A stretch of 64,000 nt of DNA, taken from NCBI GenBank assembly GCA_951799405.1, contig OX637332.1:5399001-5463000 (forward strand). Direction: 5' to 3'. Below the pieces are notes generated by a model. The model saw only the letters and a list, made by a program, of their open reading frames with translations, did not search any database and had not been told where the DNA came from. The translations under genes were made by a program, and so were the position numbers. Source of the stretch: Agapetus fuscipes. Its lineage: Eukaryota; Arthropoda; Insecta; Trichoptera; Glossosomatidae. How positions within the stretch are numbered: position 1 is the stretch's first letter; each line of letters begins with the position of its first letter. Of this stretch, positions 51,891-61,700 are shown one piece after another.

Positions 51891-52481
51891 TAGGATTGTA
51901 TACTTTAGCTTTTTTGCAGGTATTTTATTTGCCTATATAGAACATACACAACAAATAACGTTTTTAAAATCATTGAATAATAATATGTATGGACATCAAA
52001 ACTAAAACAGAAAAAAAATCTAATTTAAAAAACGCCAACATTACAAATCAACCGTCATTTCTTTCTGTCTTTACATACTTCTTTCAAAAAGTACATTTTC
52101 TCACAATTCTTCAAGCCCCTCTTTACACAGCTTGTAAGAAGTGGCGTTACCGTGAATGGGAGAAAGAAGAAGAACGTAAAATAAAATAAGGAGCGCGTCT
52201 GTTTTATGATGAGGGAAGAACGAAATGAATAGCGAGAGAGGCCCCTAATTGGCGACACCAAAGGATTAAAGGTGAATCGTGCCCCAAGTACAAAAATCAC
52301 GAAGCGTTTCACCAAAAACGCACGAATTCTAAAAGCAGCGCACCCAGTGAGCGTATGACTTTCGATTAATTTCTGGTAACACGCTTTGGTTAAGTTAAAA
52401 CGTACGTGAGGATCTGGAAAACGTTTTGATGTATGATATGTGGATCTATTCAGAGTATAAAACATTTACATAAGCTCTCCT
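51891..52481. other. Unannotated sequence with a LINE A/C scrap
   Basis: 52025-52105 (AACCGTCATTTCTTTCTGTC, TACTTCTTTCA, minus strand) matches the end of the LINE A coding region. Otherwise nothing recognised. Confidence 0.5.
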
Positions 52482-52575
52482 CGATTGCGTGAATGTATGA
52501 AATATACGACTTCTAGTGGCACTTCTAGTGAGTGATTTAGTTTTCATACAAAATTATTTTTCCCGAATCGAGTAC
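52482..52575. mobile_element. Mini inverted-repeat element (CCTCGATTG type), copy 3
   Basis: CCTCGATTGCGTGAATGTATG at the left, ACTTCTAGTGAGTGATTTA centre in inverse order to copy 2, and CCGAATCGAG at the right. Diverged. Confidence 0.5.
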
Positions 52576-52741
52576 GTTGTACATGTGCTTGTGATATAAA
52601 GTACATATATTAAGTAGGCTTGAATGAAAAATGAGCAAGGAAAATTTCAGAAATTTTACGGTATTCGGATTCAACATTTCTCAATATATTCATTCGATGT
52701 TTTGCAATCTTAATCTAATCTAAAATCTAAAATTGAAGTAG

Positions 52742-53066
52742 TAGAATGAAAGTACAAAAAAGTACGATGAGATGGTTCGGACATCTCGAAAGAATGGATG
52801 ATGAACGACTAACGAAGAAAGTGTACAAAGGAAATGTCAGAGGAAAGCGCGGAAGGGAAAGGCCGAGGAAAGAATGGTTAGACCAAATAGGTGAGATTGC
52901 GAAAGAATGGAACCTGCAGAGTGAAAATAAGAGAAGAGTATGTATGAAAAAGGTGATGAATATTGAGGAAATGAAAGTGGTTTGTAAGGACAGAAAAAAG
53001 TGGAGGCGCATCTGCGGAGGTGCCAGCCACCCCTAGTGGAACGGCGGCAGGATACAGTACAGTATA
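52742..53066 (+). pseudogene. RTE-like LINE C, 3' terminal fragment
   Basis: Open for 96 codons: MRWFGHLERMDDERLT, GRERPRKEWLDQIGE, ending CGGASHP. Related to LINE A and B in protein but with its own 3' end, GGCGGCAGGATACAGTACAGTATAG (AGTAC-type repeats). Confidence 0.82.
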
Positions 53067-53342
53067 GATATGTATAAACATTAGTATTTCCAATTGATAA
53101 ATTACCTAGATTTAAAAATAAATAAATATAATACTGATAAGACTTTCTTATTTATCGAATACTCCTTCAATTGTTTTTAGAATTTTTTGACCATTCTTTG
53201 ACTTGTGAATTTCTTCGGCTGTAATCTCTATACAAAAAAGCGGCTATGAGGTTGGAATATTGAAAAGGGCGCGTAAATATACCTCGTCAATAGGCTGATT
53301 TTTTTCGAATCAGACCACCAGAGGCGCTAGTCTCTCATCTAT

Positions 53343-53600
53343 ATCTAATCTAATCTAATCTAAGCTGCAAAGATATATATCATTTAAGATTTATACTAAA
53401 TGCATTCCCACAAGCAGATATGTATAATTTCGCGCTAACACATGCCGCATGTGGACCTACAATATAAAAACCCAATCTCAAATGAACATAAGCCTTGCAA
53501 CTCTTGCCGTCCTTCCCTGAAACAGGGGTGACATTGGCAAAGTGAACCAATTTTTATATTATGGGTGGTCAGCCGCATAACAACCTATAAGTCAAGGAAC
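53343..53600 (-). repeat. R unit forming the LINE A 3' end
   Basis: A complete R unit, start CTTGACTTATAGG to tail GATTAGATTAGATTAG, placed ~100 bp after the LINE stop codon. Nearly identical to 37299-37555. Confidence 0.93.
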
Positions 53601-53702
53601 ATACATGACAAATTACATTTTTTAAAATCAAAGAATAAAAATAACAATATATACATGGACATAAAAAACTAAATCATAAAACCAAATTCACTTTAACAAA
53701 CC

Positions 53703-56700
53703 CTAGCCGCCAACATCACAGATCAACCGCCATTTCTTTCTATCCTTGCATACTTCTTTCATTTCCTCCAGAGTCATAACCTTCTTCATACAAGCTCTTC
53801 TTTTATTATGACTCTGGATATTCCATTCATTCGCAATTTCGGATATTTGGTCCATCCATACCTTTCTCGGTCTTCCTCTACCACGACATCCATCTATTCT
53901 ACCAACATATACTTTCTTCGTCAGTCTTTCCTCATTCATTCTCTCCATATGCCCAAACCATCTTAACAAACTTCTTTTAATCTTCACTTTCACACTTTCT
54001 TTTGCACCACATTCTTTTCTTACAAAATCATTCCTCACCCTGTCACTCCGTTTTTTCCCAATCATACTTCTTAGAAAGTCCATTTCAACAGTATGGACTT
54101 TACTAATTTCACTTTCATTCACCGTCCAGGCCTCGCTTCCATACATCAAGGTGGGTAAAAGTATGCCACTGCGTACCGCCAATCGAGCATTTTTAGAAAT
54201 GTTTTGATTTTTGGCGATACAAGCTGTGGCACCCAGTACACACCTGCCCTTCATTACTCTTCTTTCAAGTTCACCTGTCATTCTTCCATCTTTCTCAAAC
54301 TTACTTCCCAAGTATACAAACTCATTTACCACATCAACATTCATTCCGTTTATTCTAAATTCGTAGTTCGTATTTTCTTCATTTCTTTCAAAAATCAAAA
54401 CTTTCGTCTTACTTGCATTCAATTTCAAATAATTACCTAGCAGAGCTTCGTTCAATCTAGAGAGCATCGTTTGCAATTCTACTGCTGAGTCCGATACAAG
54501 AACAGCATCATCCGCATACAGTAGAACACTCACTTTGCCCTCTCCTATCATTAATCCACAATCATCAAGTCTAGCATCTCGAACACACTTGTCCATGACT
54601 ATGTTAAATAGCCATGGGCTCATCACACATCCTTGCCTTACACCCTTAAAGACTTCAAACCATTCACTATACTCATCATCAATACGAACACATGCTGTAC
54701 TATTTTCATAGTTTGCATGCACCGCACCTAGGAGAGCCCCATTCACTCCGTATGCTTTCAAAACATCCCATAACATACCTCTGTCTACTGAGTCAAAAGC
54801 CTTTTCCAGATCTACAAAGGCCGTGAACAGCTTCCGCCTCACCGACAATTGTTTTTCAACAAGTTGTCGTAGAGTAAAAATCTGATCAACACAGCCTCTA
54901 CCGGCCATAAAGCCGGACTGTATATCGGAAATCCTTTCACTAGTAGTCAGAATCACATTTTTTATAATCACCTTACAGAAGACTTTTCCTGGTATACTGA
55001 GTAGACTGATTGGTCTGAAGTTCTGACAGTCTTTTTTGTCCCCTTTACCTTTGTAAATGGGAACAATGACTGCCTTCCTCCAATCCATCGGTACTACTCC
55101 TGCATTCACACAAAGCTTACATAATTCGTACATCCAATCTATCACGCATTCACCTCCTGCTTTCAACATTTCACCATTTATTCCATCAAACCCAGCAGAC
55201 TTTCCATTCTTCAAACATTCAATAGATACTTTTATTTCTTCTTTCAAAATCCTAAATTCATTCTCTTCTGTCATTTTTCTAAACAAAATTCTTTCGCCCC
55301 GACCAAAAATCCCTTCAAAATATTCTTTCCATCTCTTACATACTTCATCCTTCTCCCATACCATCTCACCAACAGCACTTTTGATTCCTGGGGTGGTCAA
55401 TGCAGAATCTTTATTCCTATTGGCACCGACCCATCTCCAGAATTCCTTCCTACTGTCGGTGAAACTCCTGTTCATTTTTTCATCAATCTTTCTCTGTTCA
55501 TTCGCTTTGCTTTCATAAACTACATTCTTCGCCATTTGCTTGGCTATCTTATATTCATCTTCTAGCTTTCTATCATTCCTGTCGTTCAGCCACTTTTTGT
55601 AACATTCCTTCTTCACTTTCACAGCCTCTTTTACTTTAGCATTCCACCAGGCATCCCCTTTCAATCTTCCACCTTTCGTTTCTCCACATACTTTTCGAGC
55701 ACATTCAATCATTCCTTCTTTCATAAACTTCCACATGCTTTCAATATCTTTTTCATTAACATTCTTTTCAAGTTCATTCACACTTAACTTTTTTTGTATT
55801 TCTGATTTATACTTCACTTTCACATTTTCATCACTCAGACTTTCTACTTTTATTCTTGGCTTTCTTACTTTCTTCTTACGTTTCTTCTTTCTTACTTCTC
55901 CAATCATTATTTTAGCGCATAAGAGATAGTGGTCACTGCCTATTTCAGGCCCACGATAGACACGGCTATCTCTTACGGCTCCTCTCAGTCTTTCATCCAC
56001 ACAGATGTAGTCAATGATTGTGCGACTTCCCACAATCTGCCTTGTGTACAGATGCACATCCTTATGTCGAAACCATGTGTTTGATGCAAAAAGGCTGTGC
56101 TCTGCACACAAAGCTATCAGGTGTCGCCCATTATCATTGACTACACCTCGTCCACTAGGACCAACAATTTTCACACACTCATCTCTTTGCGTACCTACCC
56201 ATCCATTCATATCTCCCAAAATTATAATGTATTCATTCTTCTTGCTTTCGCGCACAACTGCATTCAACTCATTCCAGAATCTCATTTTCACGTCCATACA
56301 CTCTGAATCTACAGGTGCATAACAGGCCACCAAGAAAATTTTCATCCTGTTTGTTTTGAGTTTAACAGTCAAAACTCTTGGAGAGATTCTTTGGTAGCCC
56401 GTTATGCATCCTTTTACATTCTCACTTATAACCACACCCACACCCTGTCTTTCATTCCCATCTTCCACACCTGACCAGATATACAGTTCACCATTCAATA
56501 ATACTTTTTCACCATTCCCTTTCATTTTTGTCTCTGTCACACCCATCACTTGTATTCTTTTTTCATTCATCACATTCACGATTTCCTTCTCCTTACACTC
56601 ATTCATTCTTCTGACATTCCAAGTTCCAAACACCCATTCATTCTCTCTGAGCAAGTTTATGGCGGTTTTTCTGCAGAGTGGAACTGCGTTTATATTGGCG

Positions 56701-56705
56701 AACAT
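53703..56705 (-). CDS. RTE-like LINE ORF: endonuclease and reverse transcriptase, 1000 codons, uninterrupted
   Basis: One open frame. Residues ~28-260 are an APE-type endonuclease: FGTWNVRRMNE, TETKMKG (metal-binding Glu), LGDMNGWVG (~162) and the GSDHYLL end (~257). Residues ~480-780 are the reverse transcriptase: IYKGKGDKKDCQNFRPISLL (~558), FVDLEKAFDSVDRGM (~633), GVRQGCVMSPWLFN (~695), LLYADDAVLVSD (catalytic ADD, ~732). The C-terminus has the YGSEAWTVN and RWFGHMERM...GRGRPRK modules. Single-ORF size and domain order suit the RTE clade (inference). It would nick target DNA and copy its RNA in place. No stop or frameshift, so it may be active; the 5' end beyond the Met at 56705 is not defined. 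Confidence 0.93.
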   Translation of the reverse strand: MFANINAVPLCRKTAINLLRENEWVFGTWNVRRMNECKEKEIVNVMNEKRIQVMGVTETKMKGNGEKVLLNGELYIWSGVEDGNERQGVGVVISENVKGCITGYQRISPRVLTVKLKTNRMKIFLVACYAPVDSECMDVKMRFWNELNAVVRESKKNEYIIILGDMNGWVGTQRDECVKIVGPSGRGVVNDNGRHLIALCAEHSLFASNTWFRHKDVHLYTRQIVGSRTIIDYICVDERLRGAVRDSRVYRGPEIGSDHYLLCAKIMIGEVRKKKRKKKVRKPRIKVESLSDENVKVKYKSEIQKKLSVNELEKNVNEKDIESMWKFMKEGMIECARKVCGETKGGRLKGDAWWNAKVKEAVKVKKECYKKWLNDRNDRKLEDEYKIAKQMAKNVVYESKANEQRKIDEKMNRSFTDSRKEFWRWVGANRNKDSALTTPGIKSAVGEMVWEKDEVCKRWKEYFEGIFGRGERILFRKMTEENEFRILKEEIKVSIECLKNGKSAGFDGINGEMLKAGGECVIDWMYELCKLCVNAGVVPMDWRKAVIVPIYKGKGDKKDCQNFRPISLLSIPGKVFCKVIIKNVILTTSERISDIQSGFMAGRGCVDQIFTLRQLVEKQLSVRRKLFTAFVDLEKAFDSVDRGMLWDVLKAYGVNGALLGAVHANYENSTACVRIDDEYSEWFEVFKGVRQGCVMSPWLFNIVMDKCVRDARLDDCGLMIGEGKVSVLLYADDAVLVSDSAVELQTMLSRLNEALLGNYLKLNASKTKVLIFERNEENTNYEFRINGMNVDVVNEFVYLGSKFEKDGRMTGELERRVMKGRCVLGATACIAKNQNISKNARLAVRSGILLPTLMYGSEAWTVNESEISKVHTVEMDFLRSMIGKKRSDRVRNDFVRKECGAKESVKVKIKRSLLRWFGHMERMNEERLTKKVYVGRIDGCRGRGRPRKVWMDQISEIANEWNIQSHNKRRACMKKVMTLEEMKEVCKDRKKWRLICDVGG

Positions 56706-56859
56706 GGGGTTTATTAATTACAAAAATAGATTAATTATATTAAATAATAACAATTATTATATAAAGTGTAAGTACATAAAAATGTCAAAATAAAAATGTC
56801 AAATATTTAAAACAATCAAATCATTATCATAATCGTTAAGGTATTAAAAAATTATTAAA

Positions 56860-57141
56860 TTATAAATATAAAATAAATCGGGCAAATATCGGGGGGGAGT
56901 CGGCAAGCTCCTTGCCGGAGTAGCTCCTGGCAGGCTGTCTCTCCGCGTCTCTACGCTGGGCCCTCTTGCCGTGCAACACCCAGCCTCCTGTAGCTTGGCA
57001 CTCCTTGGGGCTCTCATCAGAGTTGTCGTCGCAGTCGTCCTCCCTGTCACACACCCAGGTGCAGGGAATGCAGCGCCCGTTGGCGCACTGGAACTGACGG
57101 GCGGAGCAGCCGGTGGTGTCAGATATGTGTCCAGCGCCAAG
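56860..57141 (-). CDS. LDL-receptor class A module, exon or fragment
   Basis: Minus strand, open between stops at 57144 and 56860: [45 protein letters not shown]. Six cysteines and the acidic calcium-binding DxxDDNSDE pattern define an LDLa repeat, found in extracellular receptors and proteases. GC-rich against its AT-rich surroundings. No AG acceptor lies between the upstream stop and the first Cys, and no strong donor follows; the frame runs on through [16 protein letters not shown] to a stop. It may be a partly decayed or captured exon. Confidence 0.6.
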   Translation of the reverse strand, partial: LGAGHISDTTGCSARQFQCANGRCIPCTWVCDREDDCDDNSDESPKECQATGGWVLHGKRAQRRDAERQPARSYSGKELADSPPIFARFILYL

Positions 57142-57229
57142 TTACAAAGTTATTTATCTGTCAAATCTTTTTGAGGTTAGATTTCTAAAATATCTTTGCG
57201 CGTCGTTTCAATGCAAAATAAGATAATAC

Positions 57230-57471
57230 TAATCTAATCTAATCTATGTTGCAAAGATATGTTACATTAAAGATTCACATAACATGCATTTTCACAAGCA
57301 GTTCGCGCTTGCACATGCCGCATGTCAACCTACAACATAAAAACCAAATCTCAAATGGACATACACCCTGCAACTCTTGCCGACATTCCCTGAAACAGGG
57401 GTGACATTGGCTAAGTGAACGATTTTTACAGCATGGTTGGTCAGCCGCATACCAACCTATAAGTCAAGGAA
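57230..57471 (-). repeat. R retroposon copy
   Basis: Full-length GCGGCTGACC subtype. GATTAGATTAGATTAG tail at the left, CCTATAAGTCAAGGAA at the right. Confidence 0.9.
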
Positions 57472-58154
57472 GGGTTAATTCAATAAATTTATCTGCAATA
57501 ATCAGTTCTTTGTTACCATTCAGTTTCAAAATTTAACTTTGTTCCTGGTTGAACAGATGTCATTGGGTAATAATTAATTAATAATTCATTGAAATATACA
57601 ATAATGAATTATTAATTCTTGTCAAATATTTTGACATGGAAAAAATAAAGGCATTGCCATCTATATGCATTTCAGATAACCTTTTTTGTTAGCATTTAAG
57701 TGGTAGGTAACAACCAACAATTTATATTCCTAAGAGTTGGTATTACTGTAATTTTGTCTTTATTAAGTTTCATGCACTGTTTTTTCTCACTTCCTTCTTG
57801 TCTGTCAAAGTAAAACAACACAAAATTGTCTTCCAAATTTATATCGTAAAAATCCAAATAAATCTCAAATAAAATTTAACAATCTAAATTTTATTTAACA
57901 ACCTACCTTCAAGAACCAGCAAAACAAATGACCTAACTTCTACAAGATCCTCACGGACCTCAAAAACTTCGCCATGGTCCATCATCACCGGACATCTGCG
58001 TGAGTACACGTGACCAGGAGCGCATCAGACATCGCATAAGCCATCAAGATCAATCTTGTCGGATGGATGATGGATGCGTAAATCCACGTTTCACCACAGC
58101 AGGAAGGAAGCCGTATTTTTCAAAAAGTACGTAAAAATTCGGATGCTGACCAAC
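57472..58154. other. Region upstream of the BEL leader repeats
   Basis: Probably contains the 5' LTR (polyadenylation-like AAATAAA near 57645, TG/CA-type ends possible), but the matching 3' LTR is outside the window, so ends and primer site cannot be fixed. Confidence 0.4.
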
Positions 58155-58731
58155 TCTAGGCGCGGCACAAGTCCGAGCAGCTGAGGCAGCACCCAACCAC
58201 CGTCAGGATATCCCGCACGCTAGGATATCCCGAACACACCAACGCCAGGATCCCGCACGCTAGGATTCTGGATTGCGGAGCTGATCGACTCAACGCACGG
58301 CACAAGTTCGTGTAACAGAGGCGCAGCACCCAACCGTCAGGATATCCCGCACGCTAGGATATCCCGAACACACCAACGCCAGGATCCCGCACGCTAGGAT
58401 TCTGGATTGCGGAGCTGATCGACTCAACGCACGGCACAAGTTCGTGTAACAGAGGCGCAGCACCCAACCGTCAGGATATCCCGCACGCTAGGATATCCCG
58501 AACACACCAACGCCAGGATCCCGCACGCTAGGATTCTGGATTGCGGAGCTGATCGACTCAACGCACGGCACAAGTTCGTGTAACAGAGGCGCAGCACCCA
58601 ACCGTCAGGATATCCCGCACGCTAGGATATCCCGAACACAACAACGCCAGGATCCCGCACGCTAGGATTCTGGATTTCGGACGCTGATCACAAGGCACGA
58701 CACAAGTCGTGCAGCTGAGGAGCAACATCCA
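58155..58731 (+). repeat. 134-bp tandem repeats in the BEL leader
   Basis: Units start CGTCAGGATATCCCGCACG at 58201, 58335, 58469 and 58603, exactly 134 bp apart; the middle ones look identical. Within each unit CCCGCACGCTAGGAT occurs twice. The outer units are partial and diverged. GC-rich. Confidence 0.93.
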
Positions 58732-58771
58732 CAATCTTCAAACAGATAAGTCAATTTAGATCACTTTAAAA

Positions 58772-61700
58772 ATGACTTCATTTGCGGCATGGGTGCAAAC
58801 CATGCCAGCACGTCTGAAGGTGTTTGACACCGAGCCAACTCAGGGTACCAGCGCGGACTACCAGGAAGGCATATTCCTGGAAGTGAAGCTGGAACAACTA
58901 AAAAATCTAGCTCATAGATTTAATAATTTGTATGATCAAGATTGTGCGCAATTTGCTAATGATGAGCCATTAATTGCACGTGGGCAGAAGGTGGAGCACA
59001 AAATTATGACTTTAATAGCTACCTACGAAAGTTTATTAAAAAAAATGCAACCTATCAATTCTACAAGTGCTCCGCACAACCATGTGCAGAACATTCAATT
59101 AGAGCGCCTTGAAATTCCCAAATTCAGTGGGAATTATGATAACTGGATCACATTTAGAGACACTTTTATTGCTCTAGTTGATTCAAACCAAAAACTTAGC
59201 AGCATAGAAAAATTCATGCACCTCAAAGGCGCATTAACGGGAAGGGCTGCGACGGTTGTTGAACAATTTCAGTTGTCCGAAGACAACTACCAAGCAGCGT
59301 TACAGTTGCTGAAAAAACGTTTTGAAAATACCTCACTGATTTTGAAAGCTCATCTTGACCAGATTTATAAATTAAAAGTGATACCAAATAGTGTCAATCA
59401 ATTGATATATTTTGCAGATGCCTTGACAGCAAACTTAAGCGCCATCAAGGCCTTAGGGATACAAACACATAATTGGGATACTCTCCTAATTTATCATTTT
59501 ATAAAACATTTTGACCACACCATGGTGGCAGAATGGGAACGGATGGGTTCTGGTTCATTAACCGAATTTATTGCGTTTGTCATTGACAAAGCACAGCATT
59601 TGGAAATAGCTGCTCAACATGTCACACCTATGTACAAAACAAGTACCAAGAAGGTACTTGTAGCTAGTAAACATGCATGTATCTTATGCAGGGAGAACCA
59701 CAGATTAGACAAATGTCACAGGTTCCAAAAATTATTAATTAACGAACGAAATAAATTTGTTCGTGAGCATAACATGTGCAAAAATTGCTTGACCAAAGGT
59801 CATCAAAACAACAACTGTTACTCAAAGTTCACCTGTATGCACTGCAATAAGAAACATCACTCCATGTTGCATATGGAATCACCACAAGTAGCACTTACTG
59901 CTACCAAAATGGCAGATGAATCATTGTTAACAACTGCCATCGTTAACATTATTGGAAAGAATGGACTCAAGGTTCCAGTTAGAGCCATTCTGGATAACGG
60001 ATCACAGGCTAATTTTATCACTAAGAGCCTTGCATTAGAACTAGGATTACCAATATCAAAAATCAATTCACCGATTAAAGGGATCCATCAAACCACTGTT
60101 GCAATTACTGAAGCAACTAAAACACTTTTTGCCTCACGAACCACCAATTATAAATTGAATGTTTCATGTCTAGTTGTTAAATCAATAACCTCAGACACCC
60201 CTCAAAACTGTTTCAGGGTTGCAGTTCCTTTTCCGAGGAAGCGTCTAGCAGATCCGAACTTCTCCACTGCTGCTCCAGTCTCAATGCTGTTGGGAGCGGA
60301 CGTCTTCTGGAGGATTCTGCGTACGGACAAACCATCAGTAAAACAAGGAAACATCAATTATTTTCATTCCAAACTGGGATATTTAGCTGCAGGGCAAGCA
60401 CCCTTGCAGGCTCCTTTAATCTCCATGCTTACCACTGTCGCAACATCTCTCCAGAGGACGTCGGACTCAGCCAGCAGAGGGACTATTGCACTATCCAAGG
60501 CAGTGGAGAAGTTTTGGAAGGTAGAATCAATTTGTAACGAACCCACACACTTATCCTTAGAGGAACAGGCATTTGAAGAACTGTTCTCTTCAACTACCAC
60601 TCGGGTTGAAGATGGGAGGTTTCAAGTTCAATTGGGTTTTAAAACTGATCCAAATGTTTTGGGTGAATCATACAATAAAGCTTTAAAATGTTTAATAAGC
60701 ATTGAAAGGAAACTGAGTCATAATTCACACCATGCTGAACTCTACGACCAGTTCATAGAAGAGTATATTCAGTTGGGGCATATGTCCATCGCACATACAC
60801 CAAGTGGATATAATCCGTTTTATTTTCCTCATCACGCAGTGATGAAGGAAAATTCTACCACTACTAAATTACGTGTAGTATTTAACGGGAGCTCAAAAAC
60901 AACGTCTGGGCTCTCCCTCAATGACATTCTCATGGTAGGACCCACAGTCCAACATGATATTTTTAGTATCCTCCTAAGATTTCGTACCCATAAATGGGTA
61001 ATGACTGCCGATGTTGAAAAGATGTACCGGCAAATAAAAGTAGCGCCCGATGAAAGTAAACTGCAAAGAATTCTTTGGAGAAATAAAAAAACGAGATTAA
61101 TTGAGGAATACCAATTAAATACGGTAACTTATGGCACTGCATCAGCACCATATTTAGCAACACGATGTATTATACAATTATCTCAGTTAAATGCTGAACA
61201 GCATCCATTAGCTTCAAATATAATAAAAACAGACATGTATGTTGATGACCTAATAACAGGCCACGACGATTTACAAACATTAGAATCTCTTCAAGTTCTG
61301 TTACTTCAAATATTTCAAGACGCTGGCATGTCACTGCGCAAATGGATTACAAACTTTCCTGAACCTAAGCAGGAATACAATCAAGTAACATTTGGTAATC
61401 CAGACTGTTCAAAAACATTGGGTTTACAATGGCAACCTACTAACGACGTATTCAATTTCAATCTAAAAATCGATTGTTGTAACGCCATCACCAAACGCTC
61501 CATTCTATCAACGGTATCAAAGATTTTTGATCCGCTGGGTTTGTTAGCACCAATTGTTATAACAACAAAAATATTTATGCAACGATTATGGCAAGAGTCT
61601 CTAGGTTGGGATGATGAATTGTCAACCAACACCAAGGATGAATGGATTAAATTTTCCAACCAATTCAACCTAACGGAGTCTATTAAGAGGGAACGACATG

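Noticed and set aside
55057..55518. Plus-strand ORFs over the LINE A coding region (54204, 55735, 56014, 56404)
   Set aside because: Shadows of the 1000-codon minus-strand ORF.
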